Assembly: GCA_965228415.1 (NCBI GenBank)
Contig: OZ245814.1
Coordinates: forward strand, 372,001-436,000
Length of the DNA: 64,000 bases
Origin: Agaribacillus sp965228415
Lineage (GTDB): Bacteria; Bacteroidota; Bacteroidia; Cytophagales; Cyclobacteriaceae
Direction: 5' to 3'
Below the pieces are notes generated by a model. The model saw only the letters and a program-made list of their open reading frames with translations. It was not told the DNA's origin and ran no database searches. The first letter of the stretch is position 1, and each line of letters starts with the position of its first letter. The position numbers were made by a program, and so were the translations under genes. This document shows positions 8,608-16,586 of the stretch, in pieces.

Positions 8608-9150
8608 TCAGTTCTCCACCATGGCCACCAGTTTGTTGACGGTATTCCAATTGCGGGTAGTGGCTGCAACTTTTAATTTTTGTTCAAAAAAATTATTGCT
8701 CATTTTAGCTTTGCCGTACCCATTGGGTGAGAAAAAAAATATGGTTTGCCCTTCCAGTATAAACTCCTCCGGGCTGTAATCAACAGTCTCAAGTTTTTTA
8801 AGGGCTTCCGGCGTTGGTTGGTCGGCCAGCAGGGTTACGTATAGTCTTGAAGTGTCTTCCTGGCCACGCTTGATAAATGGGTTGTTTTCCAGGATATAGC
8901 GTAACTCCTCTCCGGATTTTACCAGTACGACTACCTCATAGCCATATTTTTCCAATATCTTATCCTGAATCTGGCTTCCAAGCACGTGCCGGTCGTTAAT
9001 ATCACTCTCAAATATCACGTTGCCGCTCTGAACATAGGTTTGTATATCCTGCCAGCCTAATTCGGTGAGGTGCGCTCTCAGTTCGGCCATTTTGATTTTT
9101 TTCTGCCCGCTGACATTAATACCTCGAAGCAATGCTACATACCTTTTCAT
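8608..9150 (-). CDS. DUF1697 family protein
   Basis: 180 aa with the diagnostic N-terminus of DUF1697 proteins (RYVALLRGINVSGQKKI), followed by the TYVQSGNVIFES segment near residues 38-50. The family is widespread in bacteria and small (about 180 aa), with no established biochemical function. The protein is soluble and cytoplasmic with no signal peptide. It is a single gene with 186 bases of spacer upstream, where a CCGGAGC/GCTCCGG hairpin (9244-9264) lies without a T-run on the minus strand. Nothing in the neighbourhood suggests a pathway. Confidence 0.88.
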   Translation of the reverse strand: MKRYVALLRGINVSGQKKIKMAELRAHLTELGWQDIQTYVQSGNVIFESDINDRHVLGSQIQDKILEKYGYEVVVLVKSGEELRYILENNPFIKRGQEDTSRLYVTLLADQPTPEALKKLETVDYSPEEFILEGQTIFFFSPNGYGKAKMSNNFFEQKLKVAATTRNWNTVNKLVAMVEN

Positions 9151-9337
9151 GGTCTCCCGTTTTTACCCCAAATGTAACAATTAAACACGATAAATTTTGA
9201 CACCTTGCAAGCGCTCCTCCCGGTGTCTTTATGTTTTTTAATACCGGAGCACAATGGGCTCCGGGCACGATTAGCGCTTTTGTGGCAACTTCAATGCCAG
9301 GTCGATGACAACACCAATAAGTTGATTTCAGGAGGTG

Positions 9338-10201
9338 TCAAAAAATCAAGGTTCCCAGTAGAAATAAGCCTATAAGCACAAAAAGAACAGCAATAGAAAT
9401 TTTCATAACGTCAGGGTTTATTCTTTTCTGCAATAACGGCCCAAGTTGTCCACCCAGAATCACGCCAGGTACGGTAAAAATAACTACTTTTATAACGGTC
9501 TGTAATTTGGATGGGTCGGCCTGTGTAACAAAATGAGTGATGTGTCCTACAGAGGCCACCAGAACCGTGATTACAACTACAAAGACTGAAGTTGCCACCG
9601 CAACCCTGGACGGCACCCTGCACCTGCCCACCAGGTGATATTCCTGCAATTCAGCAAGGCCAACCGAAATCATTCCCAGGAAAAAACCGCCGATTAGTGC
9701 AAAAAATCTACCGATAGGTTTGTTGCAAACGGTGTATCGATAGACATTGCCTTCCCTGTCGGTCAGGGAAGACTCGAAATTTTCCCAAAATTCCACTTTT
9801 ATACCTTGATCGTTTTTTTCTTTTTCTTCCTGCCGGTAGGCAGCAAATAACTGCCATCCAATAAAGATAATACCACTGGCAAAAATGGTTTTTAGTATGT
9901 CGGGATCAAAATAATCCGCCACTAGTGAGCCAACGATGGCAGGTGGGATGGAGAATAGCAGCAGGTTTTTCCCCAATTTATAATCTATCAACCGCGCTTT
10001 ACTATAGGCGTAAAGGCCCGAGCTGAACCCAAAAAATTCCGTGATCAGCGCTGCCCCGATAGCAACCGCCGGCTCCAATGCCAATAGCAATAAAAAAAGT
10101 GGCGAAAAAAACACAGCCCCACCTATGCCACTGGACATGGCGATGGTAGCAATGACAATTGAAACAGGCAATAAATACCAGTAGGTCAGCAGTCCTTCCA
10201 T
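9338..10201 (-). CDS. TauE/SafE family membrane permease
   Basis: A 287-aa integral membrane protein with about eight hydrophobic helices in two halves, and the glycine-rich GGAVFFSPLF motif near residues 27-36. These mark the TauE/SafE (DUF81) family, which exports or imports sulfite, sulfoacetate and related small anions. A hydrophilic loop at about 122-160 (EEKEKNDQG onwards) separates the halves; such an insert is longer than in minimal family members. No sulfur metabolism genes lie nearby, so the substrate is unknown. The ATG at 10201 starts directly before the first helix. Confidence 0.85.
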   Translation of the reverse strand: MEGLLTYWYLLPVSIVIATIAMSSGIGGAVFFSPLFLLLLALEPAVAIGAALITEFFGFSSGLYAYSKARLIDYKLGKNLLLFSIPPAIVGSLVADYFDPDILKTIFASGIIFIGWQLFAAYRQEEKEKNDQGIKVEFWENFESSLTDREGNVYRYTVCNKPIGRFFALIGGFFLGMISVGLAELQEYHLVGRCRVPSRVAVATSVFVVVITVLVASVGHITHFVTQADPSKLQTVIKVVIFTVPGVILGGQLGPLLQKRINPDVMKISIAVLFVLIGLFLLGTLIF

Positions 10202-10369
10202 TTCGTTACAGTTTATTGCCCAAGTTGCACTAAAATGTACTAAACCAGCGTATCAGGGAATACACTTTTCGATAGAAGGAGCGGGTGGGAAACATTAAAG
10301 CAATGCAGCCCCTATCAGAGACCCGGCGGTGGTATTCTCGGTGTTTTTAACCACAAATACACAAAGGTA

Positions 10370-10406
10370 CTACGCGGGCTCCGGTTCAGTTGGAAGCCCG
10401 CGGTAG
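10370..10406. terminator. Long hairpin behind the molybdoenzyme operon
   Basis: Arms 10370-10380 and 10395-10406 pair over 11 bp with one bulged base (core GCGGGCT/AGCCCGC) around a 14-base loop. It lies 32 bases past the stop of the small protein gene, where an operon terminator is expected. There is no clear T-run on the minus strand, so it may be a processing or pausing hairpin. Confidence 0.4.
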
Positions 10407-10437
10407 TATGCGCTATGTCTTGTTCCGGTGGTTAAAG

Positions 10438-10662
10438 TCAGTTGACCGGTGGCTCATAACAGGCTCTCCCTGCCACACACAAGGGTGGATCAACCAGGCC
10501 ATTATCAGGGCCTGCCCCACCGGTAGCCTTAATACACCAACAGATTGAATTGGCATCATCAATCAGGTACCACTCATTTTCACCTCCCTCCAGGGACCCG
10601 TAGGGGTTTTTTGACCTGAGAAAGCGGCAAAATTTAACATTTGAAGGTTCAATATTTTTCAT
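10438..10662 (-). CDS. Small cysteine-containing protein in the molybdenum hydroxylase operon
   Basis: From the ATG at 10662 the product is 74 aa (a TTG at 10668 is the alternative). It starts 10 bases after the stop of the FAD subunit gene, a spacing identical in style to that between the other subunits, so it is very likely co-transcribed and possibly translationally coupled. The sequence has a basic N-terminus (KFCRFLRSKNPYGS), a CWC pair in the middle, and a C-terminal part with two more cysteines (PPLCVAGRACYEPP). There is no signal peptide or membrane segment. I do not recognise a named family. The cysteine layout could bind a metal or help cofactor insertion, but that is inference only. 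Confidence 0.65.
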   Translation of the reverse strand: MKNIEPSNVKFCRFLRSKNPYGSLEGGENEWYLIDDANSICWCIKATGGAGPDNGLVDPPLCVAGRACYEPPVN

Positions 10663-10672
10663 AACCAATTGA

Positions 10673-11683
10673 TTAAGTGGTTTTTAGAATAGCTCTTTTA
10701 ACAATTGCTTTAAACAAAGGCACCTTATAGGCATTCTTTGACAAAGGCGTCGCTCCCTTCATAGAAGCCTCCGCAGAATCTTTGGCAGTCTGTTCGGTGA
10801 TTTCTTTGCCAATCAAAGCAGCTGAAGCGCCCTCTGATCTAATGGGAACGGGAGCAGCAGCGCCTAACACAACGTTGGCACTTTTGCATTTGCGGCCCGA
10901 CATCTCCAGCACCACCGCCACATCGGCAATAGCCCAATCATAGGACTCTCTTGCCCCTTGCTTTATATAGAAGCTTTTGGTTTTACTGCCGGAAGGCGGA
11001 ATGATAACAGCAGTGATCAGCTCATTGGCTTCCAAAATACTTTCCCTGCTACTATCGTCTCCTGGTGTTACGAAAAAATCTGTCATTTTCACCGTTCTCT
11101 TCTTTCCATCCGCGGCAGCGATCTCAACGGAGGCATCAAAAGCCATCAAAGCCGTGGATACCGACGAGGCATGAACACTTGAACAGGATCCGTTCTTCAT
11201 AATAGCGTGAAACTCATTTTCGCCATTGCGGGCAAAGCAGGTACCGGAACCTTTTCTCAGGCATTCATGGTCTAATGAACGAAAATACCAACACCTCGTT
11301 CTTTGGGCAAGATTGCCGCCAAGGCTGGCCATATTTCTAATTTGCGGTGTGCCGGCGTGGGCGACTGCCTGATGCAGTGCGAGATAATGCAGCTTAATTT
11401 CAGCATTGGCTTCCATTTGTGCCAAAGTGACGTTAGCGCCAATTTTCAATCCGCTTTTTTGATTATAGGAAACGGCATCCAGTCCGGCTATATTTTTTAT
11501 GTTAATGATTTTATTCGGCGCAACCAACCCTTCTTTCATCATATCCAGCAAATCCATACCTCCGGACTTAAAGACCGCTGATTGATCTGATGCCTTGGAG
11601 GCTAAAACTTCTGAAACGGTAGCGTTTACCTGTTCCAGTGCGTCATTTACAGTTTTGGCGTCATACCAACTAAATTTATTCAT
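10673..11683 (-). CDS. Molybdenum hydroxylase FAD-binding subunit (PaoB/YagS-like)
   Basis: A 336-aa protein of the CoxM/PaoB type, the FAD subunit that passes electrons from the iron-sulfur subunit to an acceptor. The N-terminal half carries a FAD-binding PCMH fold (KSGGMDLLDMMKEG near 40-53; RNMASLGGNLAQRTRCWYF near 135-153). The cysteines after RTRC (C, nine residues, C, seven residues, C) resemble the insert that binds an extra [4Fe-4S] cluster in E. coli PaoB, so this subunit probably also has one. A CO-dehydrogenase flavoprotein C-terminal domain follows. It has no signal peptide, so export would have to be with the Tat-bearing partner. It starts 11 bases after the large subunit gene ends. 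Confidence 0.9.
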   Translation of the reverse strand: MNKFSWYDAKTVNDALEQVNATVSEVLASKASDQSAVFKSGGMDLLDMMKEGLVAPNKIINIKNIAGLDAVSYNQKSGLKIGANVTLAQMEANAEIKLHYLALHQAVAHAGTPQIRNMASLGGNLAQRTRCWYFRSLDHECLRKGSGTCFARNGENEFHAIMKNGSCSSVHASSVSTALMAFDASVEIAAADGKKRTVKMTDFFVTPGDDSSRESILEANELITAVIIPPSGSKTKSFYIKQGARESYDWAIADVAVVLEMSGRKCKSANVVLGAAAPVPIRSEGASAALIGKEITEQTAKDSAEASMKGATPLSKNAYKVPLFKAIVKRAILKTT

Positions 11684-11694
11684 TTTTCAGGAAT

Positions 11695-14043
11695 TTAGAT
11701 TTTGTTTAAGGCTTGCAATACCTTATCGGGTGTAATGGGTAACTCATAGATACGAACACCAATGGCGTTGTATACAGCATTCGCCACGGCCACGGCAGTA
11801 GCTATGTTGGCGGGTTCTCCGATGCCATAAGCATCTGTAGAGGACCTGCCACCGTAATCTTCCACGATGATCGTCTCAATTTCAGGGATTTCCATGGCAA
11901 AAGGCAACTTGTATTGATCCAGATTGCCATTCATTTGATGCCCGGTCTCATTGTCCATGACCCGGTACTCATAAAGTGCATAGGAGACACCCTGGATCAC
12001 TCCCCCATTGATCTGCCCCTCAAGGTGGGTAATATTCAACGGCCTGCCACAGCTGTGCGCAGCGACGATTTTATCTACTTTGACAAACCCTGTCTCCGTA
12101 TCAACACTTACTTCGGCAAATTGAACGGATCCCAGGTCGCCGTGGGCAAGGAAGCTGCCCATTTTAAACCCGCCGTAATCATCGGACCGGCTGGCGCTGG
12201 TGGTTATCTGTTCCGTTCGCATTTTTTTGAGCGCGTCTTTGACCGCTATTTTCTTGGTATTATCTTCTTGCGAAACAATAAAACCATCGGACATCGACAA
12301 TTTGGATGAGGCTGTTTCCAGTTCTTTCGCTACCTGGTCAAAAAGTTCTAATTTCAGCTTATAAGCTGCATTTCTGGCCGGAGGTGTAATAGAACCTGTT
12401 ACAATACTTCCTCCTGATCCGGGACCTGTGGGAAATAAGGTATCACCAATGCGAATAGTAATATCTTCCGGATTCATCCCCAGCTCTTCAGCCACGACCT
12501 GGGCCAGAACGGTTTTGGTGCCGGTACCAATATCCTGCACGCCCGATCTTACCTCTATGGCGCCGTCTTTATAAGCTCTTATTTCAACCGTTGAATTCAG
12601 GTTTACAAAGCGTGGCCAGGTGGATTGCGCCACGCCCAGCCCTTTCTTCACAACGCCGCTGTCTGATCCCGGCTTTTTTCTCCTGGACCAATCGAACTGT
12701 TTGGCGCCGCGTTGCCGTTCGACTTTCCTTACTTCACTTTTATCGATGACATCTCTTAAGGCCAGGGGATCCATATTCAGTTTCTCTGCCAATTCATCCA
12801 TGGCCTGTTCCAGGCCAAAAGCTCCCTGCACATTACCTGGCGCCCTCCAGGCTGCCCCCGGTCCGGCATGGGTGAAGACGTCGTATTGTTCAGTGGAAAA
12901 GTTCGGGCATTCATACATTACCTGGGCGATCCTTCCCACGCCAGCGCCAAGACCTACACCCGCAGTGCCATGAGATTTCTGTTTTATAGCGGTAAGTGTC
13001 CCGTCTTTTTTCGCGCCAATTTTCAGATATTGAACGGAGTTAGGCCTGTTTCCGGAGGATATATGTTCCTCCTTCCTGTCTAACATCATGCTAACGGGCC
13101 TTCCGGATCTTTTTGACAAATGTCCTGCCATTACACCAAAATTTCCCAGGCTATGTTTTGCTCCAAATCCACCGCCCATGAACTCAGTAATTACCCTTAC
13201 TTTACTCTTTGGCAGGTCAAACATCTCTGCAAATTCATGTCTTACATTATTGGTATTTTGTGTGGAAGCATAAATAGTAACATTATCAGGCCTCCAATCA
13301 ACCACCACCCCATGTGTTTCCAACGAGCAGTGGGTATGAACCTGGGTTCGGTATACATGTTCAACGATTAAATCCGCCGTCTCAAATCCTTTATCGATGT
13401 CTCCTCTCGGACCACCAAAAAAACTGGACGTGGAAGGGCCTCTTAAATTACCTTTTGTCTTCAAGCCACTTTGTCCTCCGCCTCCGCCTCCGCTATCTTC
13501 CTGGTCAACGTCGGTCCTAAAAACTACGGGTGCCTCCGGTTTCTGCGCCTCTTCCAGATCGACCACAAAGGGTAAGTATTCGTACTCTATCTTTATTAAC
13601 TTGAGGGCCTCTTCGGCGACATCTACGCTGATGGCCGCCACACCGGCAATCGGCTGTCCCGCAAATTTGACATCGGGGAAACCTGCTGAATTGTCGCCGT
13701 CCTTTGCCTTGGCCATCCCGACAGCATTTTTAAATACATGAACAGCATATACGCCATCGTACTGCTCGGCGGCACTGGTATCTATAGATTTTATTTTGGC
13801 ATGGGGGTAGTTGGACCGTAACATCCGGCCATATAACATGCCCTGTAATTGTATATCTGAAGTATATTTAGCTGCGCCGGTTACTTTGGCAAGGGCATCC
13901 GTTCTTTTGACCCTTTTACCGACTACTTTGAGGTCGTCATTAACTGGCCATGCCGGTGGTTCACCAGCGGGTATTTCACGCTCAACTTCACCTAGATTAT
14001 ATCCGGGTATGCCATGTGGAAATTTTTCTTTTTTCGTATCCAT
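11695..14043 (-). CDS. Molybdenum hydroxylase molybdopterin-binding large subunit (PaoC-like)
   Basis: From the ATG at 14043 the product is 782 aa, typical of the large subunits of xanthine dehydrogenase/aldehyde oxidoreductase enzymes. The frame is open further upstream, but that extension overlaps the preceding gene and is not protein-like. Visible features are the N-terminal a/b-hammerhead domain (RTDALAKVTGAAKYTSD), the cofactor-contact motifs GGGFGAKHS and AWRAPGNVQGAFG, VQDIGTGTKTV, and the base-catalyst glutamate in YGIGEPAN (about E743). It carries the Mo-pterin cofactor and oxidises aldehydes, purines or N-heterocycles with water as oxygen source. The substrate cannot be told from sequence. 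It follows the 2Fe-2S gene by 10 bases. Confidence 0.92.
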   Translation of the reverse strand: MDTKKEKFPHGIPGYNLGEVEREIPAGEPPAWPVNDDLKVVGKRVKRTDALAKVTGAAKYTSDIQLQGMLYGRMLRSNYPHAKIKSIDTSAAEQYDGVYAVHVFKNAVGMAKAKDGDNSAGFPDVKFAGQPIAGVAAISVDVAEEALKLIKIEYEYLPFVVDLEEAQKPEAPVVFRTDVDQEDSGGGGGGQSGLKTKGNLRGPSTSSFFGGPRGDIDKGFETADLIVEHVYRTQVHTHCSLETHGVVVDWRPDNVTIYASTQNTNNVRHEFAEMFDLPKSKVRVITEFMGGGFGAKHSLGNFGVMAGHLSKRSGRPVSMMLDRKEEHISSGNRPNSVQYLKIGAKKDGTLTAIKQKSHGTAGVGLGAGVGRIAQVMYECPNFSTEQYDVFTHAGPGAAWRAPGNVQGAFGLEQAMDELAEKLNMDPLALRDVIDKSEVRKVERQRGAKQFDWSRRKKPGSDSGVVKKGLGVAQSTWPRFVNLNSTVEIRAYKDGAIEVRSGVQDIGTGTKTVLAQVVAEELGMNPEDITIRIGDTLFPTGPGSGGSIVTGSITPPARNAAYKLKLELFDQVAKELETASSKLSMSDGFIVSQEDNTKKIAVKDALKKMRTEQITTSASRSDDYGGFKMGSFLAHGDLGSVQFAEVSVDTETGFVKVDKIVAAHSCGRPLNITHLEGQINGGVIQGVSYALYEYRVMDNETGHQMNGNLDQYKLPFAMEIPEIETIIVEDYGGRSSTDAYGIGEPANIATAVAVANAVYNAIGVRIYELPITPDKVLQALNKI

Positions 14044-14053
14044 TTCTTTTGAT

Positions 14054-14704
14054 TTACATTTTCTTAGCTGCTTCCAGTGTAGCTTTAAATACATGAGGAT
14101 GGGTGCCACAACGACAAAGATTACCTCTTATCGCGTGTTTCACGTCGTCAATCGTAGGATTTGGATTTTTTTCCAACAAATGAGCGGTCGTCATAATCAT
14201 TCCGGGGGTGCAGTAACCGCATTGCGAGGCATCATGATCAATAAATGCCTGCTGTACCGGGTGCAATGCGTCATCGCCCTTCAACCCTTCGACCGTCGTA
14301 ACCTCCCGGTCTCCGACATCCAGGGCCAGCGTCATACAGGAGTTAACCGGCTCGCCATTCAGCCATACGGTACAGGCAGAGCAGGCACCGCGGTCACAAA
14401 CCACTTTGGTTCCGGTAAGTTGAAGATGATACCTGAGGGCCTGAGCCAATGTAGTTCTTGGTTCCACATTCACCCGGCGCGTGCGACCGTTAACTTTCAA
14501 TGCGATCGTCGCCGCCTCCGGGCCCATTGTCTTGTCATCCAATACGGTTTCGGGTTGATTAAACCCAAGAACACCCGTACTGGCCATGGCTGTGCCAGCG
14601 GTGGTCAGACCGGCGCCTTTTAAGAAACCTCGCCTGCTAATACCGTTAGCTGGTTTTCCATTTTCAGTTTTTTTGGTGGTTAAATTTTGTTTGTCTTTTT
14701 TCAT
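14054..14704 (-). CDS. Molybdenum hydroxylase 2Fe-2S subunit with Tat signal (PaoA-like)
   Basis: A 216-aa protein beginning with a twin-arginine signal (SRRGFLKGAG, RR at 24-25, then a hydrophobic stretch), so the complex is exported folded to the periplasm. Two [2Fe-2S] clusters are predicted: a plant-type ferredoxin site (CDRGACSACTVW and a later cysteine in PVNSC) and a four-helix site (CGYCTPGM plus GNLCRCG). This matches PaoA, the small subunit that carries the Tat signal in E. coli PaoABC. It is the first gene of the operon continuing into the molybdopterin, FAD and small-protein genes. No molybdopterin cytidylyltransferase or XdhC-like chaperone is present in the window. Confidence 0.93.
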   Translation of the reverse strand: MKKDKQNLTTKKTENGKPANGISRRGFLKGAGLTTAGTAMASTGVLGFNQPETVLDDKTMGPEAATIALKVNGRTRRVNVEPRTTLAQALRYHLQLTGTKVVCDRGACSACTVWLNGEPVNSCMTLALDVGDREVTTVEGLKGDDALHPVQQAFIDHDASQCGYCTPGMIMTTAHLLEKNPNPTIDDVKHAIRGNLCRCGTHPHVFKATLEAAKKM

Positions 14705-15127
14705 TTTGTTGAGATTTTAGCAAAATCCGATTACTAAAAATTGCCAAAAGCAAAAGGAACAAATAACCCATAAACCGTTTTTCATCCCTGTGAATTGGCG
14801 AAAATTTGATTTTTTATATTTCTGATTTAAAACCGATGGCGTAATTGACAATAAAAGTTAATCATTTCACCTAATACTTTCCATAATTTCTTCCCACAAT
14901 ATCACTATTTAGCCTAAATTTTAATGCTTCTAAATAGTGCCTGCATTATCCGGCCGGCTTTCGCCAATCATAACCCTGAATTATGCCTGATTTTTTCTCT
15001 AAAGGGCATTTACCAGGATTATTCAAATGATGAAGAACCGGTGGACCTGTCTTCTTAACATCCAAAAGATCGAGATACTTGATATTTTGATGCCAAAAGC
15101 CATTCAATTTTAAATCGTAGATGGACA
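14705..15127. promoter_or_regulatory. Upstream region of the molybdoenzyme operon with a 10-bp inverted repeat
   Basis: A perfect inverted repeat, CACTATTTAG (14903-14912) and CTAAATAGTG (14930-14939), sits about 200 bases before the operon start, with a 17-base AT-rich spacer. It could be an operator, or a hairpin at the 3' end of the doubtful short frame that ends at 14946. The first 200 bases upstream of 14704 are AT-rich with no other clear element. Confidence 0.35.
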
Positions 15128-15128
15128 T
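14946..15128 (-). CDS. Doubtful 60-aa open frame
   Basis: An ATG at 15128 opens a 60-residue frame (the frame continues upstream to a TTG at 15203). The second half (DLLDVKKTGPPVLHHLNN, then GIIQGYDWRKPAG) has a plausible protein composition with one cysteine and two adjacent histidines. There is no recognisable family, membrane segment or clear ribosome site. A 10-bp inverted repeat begins 7 bases past its stop. It may be a small gene or the remnant of a decayed one; I list it only because the surrounding 520 bases are otherwise empty. Confidence 0.2.
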   Translation of the reverse strand: MSIYDLKLNGFWHQNIKYLDLLDVKKTGPPVLHHLNNPGKCPLEKKSGIIQGYDWRKPAG

Positions 15129-15223
15129 ATGTAACAAATAACCCCTTATCGTCAAATTTGCCTTTCCAAAATTTAATAATCTAACGGCATATTTGAGTTT
15201 CAAACATTGACTTTTTTTAAATC

Positions 15224-15820
15224 ATGAAAACACCGGAGAACGTTTCAAAATTTATTCACGCACATTTTTTTCTTACCATATTATTATCCTCTCTGTTTGC
15301 GGCCTCCTACGGTCAAAGTATTAATAACAGTTGGAAGCAAGATTTGTCAGAGCAACTTCAGGAATTTAAGAGTTGCGAAAATGCACCTGTCAATGGTGTT
15401 AACCCTTGTACTGCTTTTGTGGGCGACATGCTTAAGACAGTTTACAAAATCAACGATTTTTATTCTCAATCATCCGGCAGGCACATGCTGGTGAGCGAAA
15501 TCGCTAAATTTTTAAAGGAAACCAATAAATGGGAACTGTTGGGGCACGCATACGAGCAGCAGGCTTTGGACAACGCACAAAGCTATGCTAATTCAAAAAA
15601 AGCAATTGTAGCCGTTTATCTGAACAAAGATAACCTCGGACATGTATCTCTCATCATTCCGGGGGAATTGAAACCTTCCGGCTCCTGGGGGTTTAATGTG
15701 CCCAACTCGGCATCATTCTTTTTAAGCACACCCGAGAATTCCTATGTCGGTAAAGGTTTGTCTTATGCTTTTACCAGAAGTATGCTCAAAGAGGTATTAC
15801 TATATGGCAGAAATTATTGA
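15224..15820 (+). CDS. Secreted protein with possible NlpC/CHAP-like cysteine peptidase fold
   Basis: A 198-aa protein with a Sec signal peptide (hydrophobic 10-28, cleavage after ASYGQ). In the mature part, NPCTAFVGDML puts a cysteine (C62) at the start of a helix, and GHVSLIIPG puts a histidine (H140) at the start of a strand, followed by WGFNVPNS. This order of Cys at helix start, then His at strand start, then a polar residue resembles papain-like cell-wall amidases of the NlpC/P60 and CHAP groups. I infer a peptidoglycan amidase or related enzyme, not a certain assignment. It is a single gene, convergent with the SRPBCC gene. I see no toxin-immunity partner. Confidence 0.5.
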   Translation: MKTPENVSKFIHAHFFLTILLSSLFAASYGQSINNSWKQDLSEQLQEFKSCENAPVNGVNPCTAFVGDMLKTVYKINDFYSQSSGRHMLVSEIAKFLKETNKWELLGHAYEQQALDNAQSYANSKKAIVAVYLNKDNLGHVSLIIPGELKPSGSWGFNVPNSASFFLSTPENSYVGKGLSYAFTRSMLKEVLLYGRNY

Positions 15821-15976
15821 CGATAACCTATTATCTGCCCAATTTTACGATTGGGTACCATAACATGTATATAAAAAAGAGATAAGGCTTCGGAGATTAT
15901 GGGAATGTTAACTTTCCGGTCCTTTCTCTTATCCCGGTAAGATGTACCGGCTTCCCGGTCTTAAAAGATCTTCCGA

Positions 15977-16447
15977 TTAACGATCCTCGTGATTGCCTTG
16001 ATTCACTTCTATACCCATTTCAAGGTAATCCTTCAGGCCGGTCAACATTTTCAGGAACATCCTGCCCATCATTATTTTCATGATGCCGCCCATAAACGAC
16101 GGACTGGCCATAAACTTTACGGTAAAGGTGATCTCTGTACGGGTGTCGGCCAGTGGCTGCAATGAATAGGCCGCAAACATTTTTTTAACCATTGGCATGG
16201 AGCCTTCAATAATTTCAAACTCAAAATGCCTTGTTGGTTCCGCTGCAATTATTTTCTCTTTTATGGTACCCCCGGTGGTCAAATCGCAACTTCTGGTGGC
16301 GCCTACCGCCCCCTCTGCCCCGGACAAATGCGCTGATCCTTTGATTAAAGGATTAAACCTGCTCACCTGGCCAAACTGATTGAACAAAACATCCCAGGCC
16401 TCTTCTTTGCTCACGTCTACCTCAATTTTTTTTGTCAATGTTTTCAT
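15977..16447 (-). CDS. SRPBCC family (START-like) protein
   Basis: A 156-aa protein with the N-terminal pattern of the SRPBCC/polyketide cyclase family (KKIEVDVSKEEAWDVLF, then a FNPLIKGS turn). The C-terminal helix is methionine-rich (about 118-140). The fold forms a hydrophobic pocket for lipids or small metabolites. No catalytic function can be read. There is no signal peptide. It is a single gene, converging with the secreted protein at 15224; the 155-base gap has a weak CCCAAT/ATTGGG hairpin (15838-15855) without a T-run. Confidence 0.85.
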   Translation of the reverse strand: MKTLTKKIEVDVSKEEAWDVLFNQFGQVSRFNPLIKGSAHLSGAEGAVGATRSCDLTTGGTIKEKIIAAEPTRHFEFEIIEGSMPMVKKMFAAYSLQPLADTRTEITFTVKFMASPSFMGGIMKIMMGRMFLKMLTGLKDYLEMGIEVNQGNHEDR

Positions 16448-16586
16448 AAAAAATCCATTTAGTCTTTAAATCCTGTCAATTTGAGCAATAATAGTTTGAT
16501 ATATTTTTATATTTGGTTCAAAAACTTTGTGATTTGGGTCATGGAGATATCTCTGAGATGCATTATCTGACCCACTCACCTGTTTT

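Noticed and set aside
9244..9264. CCGGAGC/GCTCCGG hairpin as terminator
   Set aside because: The adjacent T-run is on the wrong side for the minus-strand gene that ends nearby.
13811..14623. 270-aa plus-strand frame
   Set aside because: Antisense to the well-supported molybdenum hydroxylase genes, a typical shadow of GC-rich codons.
15838..15855. CCCAAT/ATTGGG hairpin as terminator between converging genes
   Set aside because: Only 6 bp and no T-run on either strand.
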